Source: Lysinibacillus xylanilyticus
GTDB taxonomy: Bacteria; Bacillota; Bacilli; Bacillales_A; Planococcaceae
Direction of reading: 5' to 3'
NCBI RefSeq assembly: GCF_001708185.1
Contig: NZ_MDDN01000012.1
Span: forward strand, 57,112-121,111
Length of the DNA stretch: 64,000 nucleotides
Part shown: positions 8,505-17,825 of the stretch, in pieces
How the letters are laid out: the number at the start of each line of letters is the position of its first letter
How positions within the stretch are numbered: the stretch's first letter is position 1
Program-made: the position numbers and the translations under genes
Notes under the pieces: model-generated
Seen by the model: only the letters and a program-made list of their open reading frames with translations
Told to the model about the DNA's origin: nothing
Database searches by the model: none

Positions 8505-8660
8505 AAGTTGGGAAGCGACTGCCAGTAAATGCCCGATTGGTTCGGGCCACCAGGATGTTGGTCACACAAGCGTTTTCAAAGGATGTGAAAACGCTTGTGT
8601 TCCTCTATCCTTTAGGGAGAGGGAAATGAAGCCCTCTCAGAATGAAGTTTTACTTTATCA
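8505..8660. repeat. Repeat fragment C, copy 1, with conserved hairpin
   Basis: It starts with GACTGCCAGTAAATGCC and ends near GAAGTTTTACTTTATC; the same two ends flank a different interior at 15789-15870. The interior contains a perfect 14-bp stem (8565-8578 with 8586-8599) set between AGGATGTTGGTCA and GTTCCTCTAT, the same framing as a hairpin inside element A copy 1 at 2731-2791. Confidence 0.6.
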
Positions 8661-8661
8661 A

Positions 8662-8781
8662 TTAGTATAGGAACGCTGCACCAACAATAATTAATAAAAT
8701 AAATAACACAACTATTAAAGCAAAGCTTGAGCCTGAACCATAGCCGCCGCCGCCACCGCCGCCGTATCCTCCGCTGCCCAT
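8662..8781 (-). CDS. YjcZ-family sporulation-type small protein
   Basis: 39 residues: a glycine/tyrosine-rich N-terminus (MGSGGYGGGGGGGYGSGSS) followed by one hydrophobic span, ALIVVLFILLIIVGAAF, ending in LY. A GGGGGTGAA ribosome site precedes the ATG at 8781. The Gly/Tyr head plus an FALIVVLFILLIIVG-type helix is the hallmark of YjcZ proteins, tiny membrane-associated proteins found in spore formers and often annotated as sporulation proteins. It is divergent from prsA. The gene is too short for routine ORF calling, but the pattern is specific. Confidence 0.88.
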   Translation of the reverse strand: MGSGGYGGGGGGGYGSGSSFALIVVLFILLIIVGAAFLY

Positions 8782-8925
8782 AACTTCACCCCCTTTCTTT
8801 TCTATATCCTATGCGCTTCAAAATTTGAAATATAGGCTATACTCAAGGGGGGAACCATTTTGTTTTTAATACGTTTATGTTATAGTAAGCAATGGACGAA
8901 ACCACGTTAGGAGAGAATATCTACT

Positions 8926-9912
8926 ATGAAAAAGACAGTTTTATCTGTAACATTAGCTGCTTCGGTATTAGCACTTGGTGCTTGTAGCGGAGGAGACAAA
9001 GAAACAGTTGTTACTTCAAAGGCAGGCGACATTTCAGTTGCTGACTTTAATGAAACAGCAAAAACTTTAACAGGCTCAATTGTAATACAACAAATGGTGT
9101 CTGAGAAATTATTAGCTGATAAATATGAAGTAACAGATAAAGAAATCCAAAAGGCTTATGACAATATGGCTACACAATTTGGAGGTAACTTTGACCAAGT
9201 TCTGCAACAAAGTGGCTTAACTGAAGAAAGCTTTAAAGAAACTTTACGATTCCAACTTCTTCAAGAAAAGGCTTTAAAAGATAAAGCTATTAAAGAAGAA
9301 GATGTAAAAAAATATTATGAACAAATGAAAACTGAGTTAAATGGTCGTCATATTTTAGTGGCAGATGAAAAAACAGCTAACGAAGTCATTGCCAAAATTA
9401 AAGGCGGCGCTGCTTTTGCGGATGTAGCAAAGGAATACTCAACTGATACTGGCTCTGCTCAAAAAGGCGGAGAGCTAGGCTGGTTCTCTGTTGGCACAAT
9501 GGTAGATGAATTTAATGATGCTGCTTATGCCCTAGAGTTAAATACATTAAGTAAGCCTGTAAAAACAAGCTTCGGTTACCACGTTATTGAAATTACGGAC
9601 AAGCGTGATGTAAAAGGTGTTGGCTCATATAAAGAAGAAAAAGATAATATTAGTTCACAAATGCTAGCTAAATTAACGAATTCAGGTGAAGATAAGCAGA
9701 TCCTTAAAGATATCGTTGCAAATTTAGCTAAGGAAGCTGATGTAAAAACATCTGATAAAGATTTCAAAGCAGCTATAGAGGATCTTTCAACAACAAGTGA
9801 AGAACAAGCTAAAAAAGCTGAAGAAGAAGCTAAAAAAGCTGAAGAAAAAGCTGCTAAAGAAAGTAAAGAAGAAAAAGATAACGCTGAAGATACTGAAAAA
9901 GAATCTAAATAG
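8926..9912 (+). CDS. prsA: Foldase lipoprotein PrsA (parvulin-type peptidyl-prolyl isomerase)
   Basis: 328 residues. A lipoprotein signal ends in LGAC with the lipidated cysteine at residue 20. A parvulin domain lies at about 139-230 (NGRHILV, GGELGWFSVGTMV, FGYHVIEITD) between helical chaperone regions, and the C-terminus is a highly charged K/E-rich tail containing EEQAKKAEEEAKKAEEK repeats. PrsA acts outside the membrane, catalysing folding of secreted proteins after Sec export. The longer-than-usual charged tail is the only odd point. AGGAGAG precedes the ATG and a strong terminator follows. Confidence 0.95.
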   Translation: MKKTVLSVTLAASVLALGACSGGDKETVVTSKAGDISVADFNETAKTLTGSIVIQQMVSEKLLADKYEVTDKEIQKAYDNMATQFGGNFDQVLQQSGLTEESFKETLRFQLLQEKALKDKAIKEEDVKKYYEQMKTELNGRHILVADEKTANEVIAKIKGGAAFADVAKEYSTDTGSAQKGGELGWFSVGTMVDEFNDAAYALELNTLSKPVKTSFGYHVIEITDKRDVKGVGSYKEEKDNISSQMLAKLTNSGEDKQILKDIVANLAKEADVKTSDKDFKAAIEDLSTTSEEQAKKAEEEAKKAEEKAAKESKEEKDNAEDTEKESK

Positions 9913-9930
9913 TTATTACTGTACTATATG

Positions 9931-9967
9931 AAAAAGGGTTACGCTGATACAGGCGTAACCCTTTTTA
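9931..9967 (+). terminator. Hairpin terminator after prsA
   Basis: AAAAAGGGTTACGC pairs with GCGTAACCCTTTTT; symmetric, so possibly bidirectional. Confidence 0.9.
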
Positions 9968-10124
9968 TATGCTGTTTCTTTGAAATAAGTTTTCTTGTGA
10001 ATACATCTGTTGAAGCATATGAAAAGGATTCATTGTGAATGCTATTTCATTTTTTGATTGAAGAGATAAAGCATCACATCTCTTTTACAATCATTCCCCA
10101 ACTGTGATGAGACTCAAATCTACA

Positions 10125-11063
10125 TTACTTAATAGCCGGCTTATAAAATGATCGATTATCTAGCGGGAAAAGTCTCTCAGTAAATTCACCTGGCGCAGTT
10201 TTGCCAAGTGCTCGTGTTAGCATATTCATCTTTGCATCAATATTATCAATGTAATGCAAGATTTCCGCTTCTTGAATCATTGGTTTTTTCGGGCTGCCCC
10301 ATTCTTCTTTACCATGGTGAGATAGCACCATATGTTGCAATAGCATTACTTCTTCGCCCTCGATCTCTAGTTCACTAGCAATTTTGGCAATTTCATTAAC
10401 CATAATAGTGATATGGCCAAGTAAATTCCCCTCAACCGTGTACACTGTTGCAACCGGTCCTGATAACTCAACAACTTTGCCAATATCGTGCAAAATAATT
10501 CCTGCATATAACAAATCTCGATTTAATGTAGGATATAGATCAGCAATGGCTTTACCGAGTTTCAACATTGATACCATATGATCCAGTAAGCCTGATGCAT
10601 AATCATGATGATTCTTTGTTGCAGCTGGATAAACTAAAATAGCATCCTGATGTTTTTTAATAGCTGCTCTGGTAATTCGTGATATATTCGGATTTTTAAT
10701 ATCAAAGAAAAATTGTGTCAACTCTTCATATAATTGTTCTTTTGGAGTTGCTGAGGAAGGAACTAAATCATTAATAGCAATTCCCTCCTCTGGTTTTGCT
10801 ACACGGATCGCTTTTATACGCAATTGACTTTTGCCACGGTAGTCATGAATTTCTCCACCCACACGTACAATTGCCTCAGCTTGGTACATTTTTTCGTGCT
10901 CTTCATTTGTATCCCATAGCTTCGCCTCAATATCTCCACTTTTATCTTGTAATAACAGTGACATAAATGGCTTTCCAACTGTGGTAACCCCTTTTGTCGC
11001 TTGTTTAATTAATAAAAATTGATCAACCGATTCTCCAACCTGGAGCGTCGTAATACCCTTCAT
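10125..11063 (-). CDS. yhaM: 3'-5' exoribonuclease YhaM
   Basis: 312 residues. The N-terminal third (about 1-90) fits an OB-fold ([29 protein letters not shown]) and an HD domain follows, with [11 protein letters not shown] and HDIGK around residue 199 as metal ligands. YhaM is a Mn-dependent 3'-5' exoribonuclease of Firmicutes; B. subtilis YhaM is 314 residues. The start codon overlaps the stop of yhaN (ATGA), so it is the last gene of the yhaO-yhaN-yhaM operon. Confidence 0.93.
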   Translation of the reverse strand: MKGITTLQVGESVDQFLLIKQATKGVTTVGKPFMSLLLQDKSGDIEAKLWDTNEEHEKMYQAEAIVRVGGEIHDYRGKSQLRIKAIRVAKPEEGIAINDLVPSSATPKEQLYEELTQFFFDIKNPNISRITRAAIKKHQDAILVYPAATKNHHDYASGLLDHMVSMLKLGKAIADLYPTLNRDLLYAGIILHDIGKVVELSGPVATVYTVEGNLLGHITIMVNEIAKIASELEIEGEEVMLLQHMVLSHHGKEEWGSPKKPMIQEAEILHYIDNIDAKMNMLTRALGKTAPGEFTERLFPLDNRSFYKPAIK

Positions 11064-13951
11064 GTTGACGCCACTCCCCTTTCATTTGCTAGTGCTCCTA
11101 CATCGACAATTTGGTCTTTCTGCCAATGTTCGAGCATCGCGTCATGGCAAGTAAAATATAGAATTTGACGTTCATATCCTACTTCTTTCATTAATTGTAC
11201 CATTTTGTCTGTACGGTTTCGATCAAAATGGACAAAAGGATCATCCATAATAAATGGAAATGGGGCAGAAGCTGTAAGCGTTTTGGCCAGTGCCATGCGC
11301 AATGAAATATAAGCTTGCTCCTTCGTTGCCTGTGATAATTCTGCCATTTGATAACGTAATCCTGAAACATCGTGTGCAACAAAATAGCCTTCATCATTAA
11401 TTAGAAGCTGATCGTAACGTCCACCTGTTAACAAATTAAACATTGCATTAACTTCTGTCAAAACATGAGGTAATTTTTCTTCTCTTAAGCGGAATAATGT
11501 TTCGTGTATGGCAGTAGTCAATGCTTTTTTTGCAGCCCATTGCCCAATCAGCTGCTGCAACACTGATTTCTCTTGTTCAAACTGTTGAAGCAATTGACCA
11601 TATTTCTCGTCATTCAGAAGATTCTCCTTCTGAATTTGTAGTGTCGCTCGTTGTTCCAAGCAATGATCTATTGCTAACTGCATTGCGCCTCGTTCCTCCT
11701 CTAAAGCAAGGAGTTGTTCATGAAGCTGTTCTTCGTCGATTAATGATTGTTTGTTGTCTACATCCAGTGAGACTAGCTGACTCTGAATTGCTTGAAGTTC
11801 TGTCTTTATTTTTTGCTGTTGCTCAAATTGTTCATGAATTTCATAATAAACCTTCTCTGATTGAACATTCGCAGCATTAAATAACTGAGTAACTTCAGAC
11901 TCATAGTTCTCTATATGAGATTGTACACTTTGAATTTTTGTTTGAAGGCTAGCCAACTGCTCTTTTGTTTGTTGGGACACTTGCTGCTCCTGTTGCAAAG
12001 TAAGGAGTGCGGTGCGTAAATGCATAAAGATTTCCTGCTCACTATATTCCACCTTTAACACTCGCTGTGCTTGTTCTACTAGCTCATTTTTCTCTGCCTG
12101 TATCATTTGTAGAAGGGTACATGTACTCTTCTTCTTCGCTACCAACTCTTGAACACCACGTATGCGCATAAACAGCTCTGGTAATAGTGTTTTTGGTACA
12201 TTCCCCTCTAGCTTATAGCGCCCTAAAAATTGTTGAAGCGACAGAGTGGCTTCTTCAATTACCAGCTCAGCCTGCTGAATTTTATATTCAAGTTTTACAT
12301 ATTGTCGTTCTTTTTCTTGCTGTTGCTCATTTACATGTAACCATCGATCCTCAAGTCTTTGTTTTTTTAGCAGTATGGTCTGAGCAACATTCTCCTCCTG
12401 CTCTAACTCACGTATTTGCTGACTATGTTGTTTACTCGGCGTTTCATGTGCTTGTCTAGCAAATTTTAAATATAAGGTAATGAACAGTGACATAACCACA
12501 CCTATGACAATTACAGCCATATTTTTTTCCAAAACACCATAAATAAACGCAAGTACACTTATTGCTAACATTATGAATATCAAAACACTTGGTTGTTGCT
12601 GTTTCGAGCGTTGTGACCTTCCCAAACGCAACTGTTCGAGCTTTCGCTTACGCTGGGGCCACTGTGCTAAAATATGTTCTTCCTCAGTGGATAATGACTC
12701 CTGTTTAAGCTGTTGTTGCTGTTGAGCGATTGTATCTAATTCTGCATGTATTTGTTCTAACGAACGCAGATGAAATTTTAGCTCTTCTTCCGCTTCTTCT
12801 AATAGGCTTAACTGCCGTTGAAATTGTTCCTCTTGCTGTAATGATACGGTTTCCTCAAGCAAAATATCCTGAGCTGTTTTTTCCTGTACACCTAATAAAC
12901 GAAACTGTGCTTCTATTTCTTGTTCAAGTAAATACAGCTCGTCCATTAAGTTCTGTTCCTTCACAACTACCTGATTCCATGTTGCTTCTTTATTCAGAAG
13001 TCGAGACATTTCAGAAATAGTTTGCTCGTCCACTATTAACTGCAGTTTATTTTGTAATGCCTGATACTGCTCCTTCAATTGTTCGATTTGTAGTGTTTCA
13101 TGTACAAGCCGATCCTTTAATTGCTCATAACGCCGGATCCCTTCTGGTGGAAATTGCACATGTTCATAGCTTTTCAGCATCTGCTCAAAAGCCTTTTGCT
13201 GTTTCATAAGTGGCATTGCCTGCTTGAGAATTGTTAGCTGTTGCCAATTTTGCTGCTGCGTTTTTTGCTGACTATATAAACCTTCTAGCCTTTGAGCGAG
13301 TTGTTGTAATTGCAATAATTTATCCTCAAAGGTCTGAATATTGTCTTGTTCTTGTTTAATTGTGCGTTCCAGCTTTTTTAAATGTTCTAATTTTTGATTA
13401 ATCAGTGGCACCTTACCTGATTTTTTAAAAAGCTCACTAGCATCTTTGTCCAATTTCTTTTCTAGAGACGATAACTGCTGAATCCCTGTTGTCCCAGAAG
13501 CAAGTAATAAATGCGTCAACTCTTCCTCTGACATTTTTTCAATGCCCTGTAGCTCATGTAATGAGAAGGAAAAAATTGACTCAAAGGATGCTCTTGAATA
13601 GCCATATAATAGTTTTGCTAGAAGCTCTTCATGCCCTGTTGTCCCGTCTTCGAGATAAACTGTAACATCGCCCACTGCCTTCCCTTTAACACGTTCTATG
13701 GTGCATTGCCCATAGGACGGATGCCAAATCGTAAGCTGACCACCAAATTTAGTAGATGTCTTTGGCTCATATTTACGTTGCACCTGTTGCCTCGTAGGAA
13801 AACCAAAAAGCATTTGTAAAATAAACTGTTGAATAGTGGTTTTGCCCGCCTCATTCATACCATAAAAAATGGTAACACCTTCATGTAAGGAGATTGTGAT
13901 GTTTTCATGCTTACCAAAGCCATAAATTCGGATCTTTTGTATCTTTAGCAT
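11060..13951 (-). CDS. yhaN: AAA ATPase YhaN (SbcE-type)
   Basis: 963 residues from ATG 13951, preferred to the GTG at 13960 because AAAGGGTG lies 8 bases before it; 963 is also the length of B. subtilis YhaN. Walker A is YGMNEAGKT (31-39), long coiled-coil arms fill the middle, and the C-terminal ATPase half carries [18 protein letters not shown] and [12 protein letters not shown] (signature and Walker B). Between the arms is a hydrophobic double span ([17 protein letters not shown] and following), which could anchor it to the membrane. It pairs with YhaO like Rad50 with Mre11 or SbcC with SbcD and probably works in DNA end processing. Confidence 0.92.
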   Translation of the reverse strand: MLKIQKIRIYGFGKHENITISLHEGVTIFYGMNEAGKTTIQQFILQMLFGFPTRQQVQRKYEPKTSTKFGGQLTIWHPSYGQCTIERVKGKAVGDVTVYLEDGTTGHEELLAKLLYGYSRASFESIFSFSLHELQGIEKMSEEELTHLLLASGTTGIQQLSSLEKKLDKDASELFKKSGKVPLINQKLEHLKKLERTIKQEQDNIQTFEDKLLQLQQLAQRLEGLYSQQKTQQQNWQQLTILKQAMPLMKQQKAFEQMLKSYEHVQFPPEGIRRYEQLKDRLVHETLQIEQLKEQYQALQNKLQLIVDEQTISEMSRLLNKEATWNQVVVKEQNLMDELYLLEQEIEAQFRLLGVQEKTAQDILLEETVSLQQEEQFQRQLSLLEEAEEELKFHLRSLEQIHAELDTIAQQQQQLKQESLSTEEEHILAQWPQRKRKLEQLRLGRSQRSKQQQPSVLIFIMLAISVLAFIYGVLEKNMAVIVIGVVMSLFITLYLKFARQAHETPSKQHSQQIRELEQEENVAQTILLKKQRLEDRWLHVNEQQQEKERQYVKLEYKIQQAELVIEEATLSLQQFLGRYKLEGNVPKTLLPELFMRIRGVQELVAKKKSTCTLLQMIQAEKNELVEQAQRVLKVEYSEQEIFMHLRTALLTLQQEQQVSQQTKEQLASLQTKIQSVQSHIENYESEVTQLFNAANVQSEKVYYEIHEQFEQQQKIKTELQAIQSQLVSLDVDNKQSLIDEEQLHEQLLALEEERGAMQLAIDHCLEQRATLQIQKENLLNDEKYGQLLQQFEQEKSVLQQLIGQWAAKKALTTAIHETLFRLREEKLPHVLTEVNAMFNLLTGGRYDQLLINDEGYFVAHDVSGLRYQMAELSQATKEQAYISLRMALAKTLTASAPFPFIMDDPFVHFDRNRTDKMVQLMKEVGYERQILYFTCHDAMLEHWQKDQIVDVGALANERGVAST

Positions 13952-13956
13952 GTTAT

Positions 13957-15171
13957 TCACACCCTTTGAATTTCTTCTGCTAATAACTCTTGTGCGTTGT
14001 GCATTAATTTTTTTATATCCTGCTCTGTTAAAGGCTCAATTAGTCTTGCACCACCAGCATGTTGATACAGATCCTTTAAAATATCCTTCCATTCTGAAAG
14101 ATCCCATTGCTCCATTAAGTTCATTACAGATTCAGTTGCGGCAGTATGCTCATACGATGCTGACGATTGATGTAACATGAGCTTTTGCACCCAGCACATC
14201 GGTTCAATCCCATCCGCTGCTTCTCGAATAGTTTCTAGCCATGTATCTACTGTGGCATATTCAAATAAAGATTGTGATTGTTCATCTATATTTTTTAAGT
14301 GGAGCTCAACAACAGATGCCCCATACTCTAAACGATTGTTCGTTAGTGCTTCTTCACATTTTCTTAGTAGTTCATTGGCATGAAACACATTCGTACAATC
14401 CACCTCTACCGTGTTATAAACAACAGCAGATGTCGGAACGAATTCCATGTCAGTAGTGTTTTGAGACAAGGTTACATCATAGAAGCCTTTTACTCCCTGC
14501 TCTTTCCGATGTCGGCTTTGAATATTGCCAGGATAAACAATCGGTGGATTTTGGTGTAAAAGTTGTCGTTTATGAATATGTCCTAAAGCCCAGTAATGAT
14601 AGTTTTTTTCAAGAAGTTGATCTTTTGTGAAAGGGGCATAAACATCATGTGTAGTATCGCTAGCCTCACTACCATGAAGCATACCAATATGAATAACATG
14701 CTGGTCCTGCGCAACAGGATAACTATCAATCTTTGCTGTCTTTATATGGCGTTCACCATAACTGAAGCCATAAATATTGACTTGTTGACCACGTATGTTT
14801 AACTGTACAACACTCGTCTCAGCCGGTAACTCATAAACATTGCTAGGTAAGGCAAAGCGCGTCCAAGCACCATTTAAATGATCGTGATTACCATAGCTTA
14901 AAATGACAGGAATATTATGCTGAAAGAGTTTTTCCATCGCCTCTTGAAATCTTCTTTGTGCCTGTAAACTACGATTTTCACCATCATATATATCACCGAC
15001 AATCAGTAAAAAATCAGGTTTCTCCTGAATGGCTTTCTGAATAATTTTATCAAAGGCTTCAAAAGTACTTGTTCGAATTTTTTTAAAATTATAATCAGGT
15101 AAACCAAATAAGCCCTTAAATGGACTATCTAAATGTAAATCTGCCATATGGAAAAAACGAATTTCTGACAT
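13957..15171 (-). CDS. yhaO: Metallophosphoesterase / DNA repair exonuclease YhaO
   Basis: 404 residues, first gene of the three-gene operon. Mre11/SbcD-type phosphoesterase motifs are in order: DLHLDSPF (about 11-18), GDIYD, GNHDH, GMLHGSE and GHIHKRQ, with the ligands for two metal ions. The C-terminal third is less conserved and probably contacts the YhaN ATPase. The start at ATG 15171 follows GAGGTGATTGG. Family knowledge gives nuclease activity; the exact DNA substrate is not established by this sequence. Confidence 0.92.
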   Translation of the reverse strand: MSEIRFFHMADLHLDSPFKGLFGLPDYNFKKIRTSTFEAFDKIIQKAIQEKPDFLLIVGDIYDGENRSLQAQRRFQEAMEKLFQHNIPVILSYGNHDHLNGAWTRFALPSNVYELPAETSVVQLNIRGQQVNIYGFSYGERHIKTAKIDSYPVAQDQHVIHIGMLHGSEASDTTHDVYAPFTKDQLLEKNYHYWALGHIHKRQLLHQNPPIVYPGNIQSRHRKEQGVKGFYDVTLSQNTTDMEFVPTSAVVYNTVEVDCTNVFHANELLRKCEEALTNNRLEYGASVVELHLKNIDEQSQSLFEYATVDTWLETIREAADGIEPMCWVQKLMLHQSSASYEHTAATESVMNLMEQWDLSEWKDILKDLYQHAGGARLIEPLTEQDIKKLMHNAQELLAEEIQRV

Positions 15172-15546
15172 CCAATCACCTCAAGTAATAGATAATTTAT
15201 ACCTTGACGTCACAATGTCCAGCTTTTTTTACTAGTGCAATCTTTTATCATTCGCAAAGTAGTATTTAGTACATCAAAGTTGCTACTAAATCATTTTACA
15301 ATCGCTCTCTGTCTCTTTTTTATGCTGAAACATCCGTGAATCACGCCAAAACCGAATATTTGTTCTATTTTATCACACTTCTCGCTTGATGAGAAATGTA
15401 TTCATAGAATATTCATCACATCAATAGTATTGCCTTATTTTTTCCACAACTTTCGTAATTTATCAAAATATTCGCTAGTTTTACCGTGAAGTTTATAAAC
15501 CTTCTATGTATAATGGAAATATATTTAAGTAAAAGGTGGGGTTTGT
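15172..15546. other. Intergenic region upstream of yhaO, no gene seen
   Basis: A 375-bp A/T-rich gap between divergent genes. Promoters for yhaO (minus) and the small gene at 15547 (plus) should lie here; TATAAT at about 15510 is a plausible -10 for the latter but without a clear -35. No ORF with a ribosome site, repeat or structured RNA is recognised. Confidence 0.6.
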
Positions 15547-15732
15547 ATGAAGAATTATCGTTTTACGGCTTTCGAACAAACTGGGGAAACATTATTTGAT
15601 GAAACTTGGACATTCGAAAACGATGAGGCTGCAAAAATTAACGGTCAACAGCAAATCATGGAAAAAGGTGTTGCCGACAAAACTCATCGTCTTGTTAATG
15701 CCTCGGGTAAATTAATCTTATTTCATGTCTAA
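15547..15732 (+). CDS. YhzD-like small protein
   Basis: 61 residues behind AAAAGGTGGGG. The sequence has a beta-strand-like N-terminus (YRFTAFEQTGETLFDETW), a helix with EAAKINGQQQIMEKG, and a conserved-looking tail THRLVNASGKLILFHV. This resembles the YhzD family of bacilli, small soluble proteins of unknown function encoded near yhaM/yhaN in B. subtilis; the match is from memory and was not searched. It is monocistronic, ending at a strong terminator. Confidence 0.65.
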   Translation: MKNYRFTAFEQTGETLFDETWTFENDEAAKINGQQQIMEKGVADKTHRLVNASGKLILFHV

Positions 15733-15739
15733 TAGTGGC

Positions 15740-15784
15740 TAGTAAAAGGCACGTAGTAAACTTTACTACGCGCCTTTTACTACT
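15740..15784 (+). terminator. Hairpin terminator
   Basis: AGTAAAAGGCACGTAGTAAA pairs with TTTACTACGCGCCTTTTACT with one mismatch and almost no loop. Confidence 0.85.
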
Positions 15785-15788
15785 TTGA

Positions 15789-15870
15789 ATTGACTGCCCG
15801 TAAATGCCACCATTGGCGAAGACTAATAATCAGTGCGGATGCAGAACCCCCTACTGATTAAAGTTTCACT
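15789..15870. repeat. Repeat fragment C, copy 2
   Basis: Starts GACTGCCCGTAAATGCC and ends AAAGTTTCACTTTAT, matching both ends of the fragment at 8505-8660 but with a different and shorter interior. Confidence 0.5.
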
Positions 15871-16653
15871 TTATTTTCCTACAAAAACAGGCGCTCTTTT
15901 CTCTACAAATGAATGAATTCCTTCTAAATGATCAGCCGTTTTACGCATTGCTGCTTGTCCCACTGCTTCCATCGATAAAATACTCTCTAATTGAGGTAAA
16001 TTTTGAGCATGTAGAATTTTTTTAGTCGTAATCATCGATGCAATTGGAGACGCAAGCATTTTTCCAACTAGTTGGTCCGTAATCGCAAAAACAGTCCCAT
16101 CTGGTGCAACGTAGTCAATTAACCCTTCATCCTGTGCTTCCGATGCAGTCAATACCTTGCCTTCCCAAATCATTTGTTTAGCTTTGACAGTACCCACACG
16201 TTCCTTCATAAAGAAATGACCGCCACCATCAGGTATGAGCCCTATACCTATGAAATTCATAGCGAGTTTACTATTTTCACATGCCACAACTATGTCAGCC
16301 CCTAACGCTAGACTAAAGCCTAATCCAGCTGATGCTCCATGAACTGCCGCAATGACGATCATAGGTAGCTGGTAATATGCTTTGACAATACGTGTTAAAT
16401 AAACCATTGCCTCATTAATATTTAGTGGCTTATTTGGATCTAGCATTGCTTTAATATCGCCACCTGCTGAAAAGACTTTTCCTTCCCCGCGAATAACGAG
16501 AACTTGTATTTCTTGCTCTTGCTGTAGTGCTTCAAAGCATTCTGCTAGTTCACGCATCATCACATCGTCCATGGCGTTCATGGCATGTGGTCGATTTAAT
16601 GTTAATGTTGCACGTCGTTCTAATTTCTCTAATGTAATCGTTGAAAATTCCAT
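15871..16653 (-). CDS. Enoyl-CoA hydratase/isomerase-family protein (YhaR-like)
   Basis: 260 residues of the crotonase fold. Visible features are LNRPHAMNAMD near the N-terminus, the oxyanion-hole stretch FSAGGDIKAM (about 61-70) and HGASAGLGFSLALGADIV (about 104-121). The position of the usual second catalytic glutamate reads LIPDGGGHFF, so a hydratase glutamate is not obvious and the reaction (hydratase, isomerase or other acyl-CoA chemistry) is uncertain. The location beside the yha block suggests the YhaR counterpart. Monocistronic on the minus strand, divergent from trhO. Confidence 0.8.
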   Translation of the reverse strand: MEFSTITLEKLERRATLTLNRPHAMNAMDDVMMRELAECFEALQQEQEIQVLVIRGEGKVFSAGGDIKAMLDPNKPLNINEAMVYLTRIVKAYYQLPMIVIAAVHGASAGLGFSLALGADIVVACENSKLAMNFIGIGLIPDGGGHFFMKERVGTVKAKQMIWEGKVLTASEAQDEGLIDYVAPDGTVFAITDQLVGKMLASPIASMITTKKILHAQNLPQLESILSMEAVGQAAMRKTADHLEGIHSFVEKRAPVFVGK

Positions 16654-16791
16654 CCCAACACCCCCAAATATGAATAGTCATTCACTATGTACTATTCGTG
16701 TTTTTTTAGAAAACTCCTTCTATCCTACGCAAAATAGTACTTGATATGCTATATTTAAGGAGGAATATTGATTTAAAGGTGGTAAATAATT

Positions 16792-17763
16792 GTGACACAG
16801 AAAGACTATCGTGTATTACTTTATTATAAATATATAGCTATTGAAGACCCTGTGGCATTTGCAGAAGAACATTTAGCAGTTTGTAAAGAAATCGGGCTTC
16901 TTGGTCGTATTTTAGTTGGATATGAGGGGATTAATGGAACGGTTTCAGGTACAGTCGAGCAAACTGATGCCTACATGAATCATATGAAGGCAGACCCTCG
17001 TTTTAGCGATATTATGTGGAAAATTGATGAAGTTGAAGGGCATGCCTTTAAAAAAATGCATGTGCGCCCTCGTAGAGAGATTGTACACCTTGGTTTGAAC
17101 GATGATATTAATCCTTTAGAAATAACTGGAGATTATTTATCACCAAAAGAATTTATGGAACGTATGCAGGAAGATCATACAGTAATTATTGATGCACGTA
17201 ATGATTATGAGTTTGACCTTGGACACTTCCGCGGTGCCATACGTCCAGATATTGAAAATTTCCGTGACCTACCTGCTTGGATGGAGGCTCATAAGGAAGA
17301 GTTTGATGGTAAAAAGATTTTAACTTACTGTACAGGCGGTATTCGCTGTGAAAAATTCTCTGGTTGGTTAAAACGTGAAGGCTATGGAGAAAGTGTTGGT
17401 CAGTTACACGGTGGAATTGCCACGTATGCTAAAGACCCTGAGGTAAAAGGTCAACTATGGGATGGACAAATGTTTGTCTTCGATAGACGTCGTAGTGTAC
17501 CGATTAATCAGGTTGAGCATGTGATTGTCGGCAAGGATTTCTTCACTGGAGAACCGACAGAACGTTATACAAACTGCGCAAATCCAGAATGCCATAAATT
17601 AATGCTGTGCGAGGAAAAGCACGAGGCCTTTTATATGCGCAGCTGTTCAGACGATTGCCGTCGCGCAGAACGTAACTTCTTCGTTGAAGAAAATGGTTGG
17701 ACAAAAGAGCAGATTGAGGAACAAATCGCTAAAATCGCTGAGGTTCAAAATTCTTCATTATAA
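16792..17763 (+). CDS. trhO: tRNA uridine-34 hydroxylase TrhO (rhodanese family)
   Basis: 323 residues from a GTG start at 16792 with AAAGGTGG upstream. An N-terminal acylphosphatase-like domain (about 1-100) is followed by a rhodanese domain (about 120-220) with active cysteine C180 in [13 protein letters not shown], and a C-terminal cysteine-rich region [17 protein letters not shown] (about 262-290) that may bind metal. TrhO (YceA/YbfQ) makes 5-hydroxyuridine at tRNA position 34 in an O2-dependent reaction. Length and domain order are complete. Confidence 0.9.
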   Translation: MTQKDYRVLLYYKYIAIEDPVAFAEEHLAVCKEIGLLGRILVGYEGINGTVSGTVEQTDAYMNHMKADPRFSDIMWKIDEVEGHAFKKMHVRPRREIVHLGLNDDINPLEITGDYLSPKEFMERMQEDHTVIIDARNDYEFDLGHFRGAIRPDIENFRDLPAWMEAHKEEFDGKKILTYCTGGIRCEKFSGWLKREGYGESVGQLHGGIATYAKDPEVKGQLWDGQMFVFDRRRSVPINQVEHVIVGKDFFTGEPTERYTNCANPECHKLMLCEEKHEAFYMRSCSDDCRRAERNFFVEENGWTKEQIEEQIAKIAEVQNSSL

Positions 17764-17764
17764 T

Positions 17765-17805
17765 AAAAAAGAGCATCGTCCACTTGTGGGAGATGCTCTT
17801 TCATA
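17765..17805 (+). terminator. Hairpin terminator between convergent genes
   Basis: AAAGAGCATC and an inner TCCCAC-type stem pair with GATGCTCTTT, followed by CATATT; it serves trhO and possibly the opposing FAD gene. Confidence 0.8.
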
Positions 17806-17825
17806 TTCTAAAATTCGTATCACTT

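Noticed and set aside
13950..14180. Plus-strand frames within yhaN/yhaO
   Set aside because: Shadow frames of a well-conserved operon.
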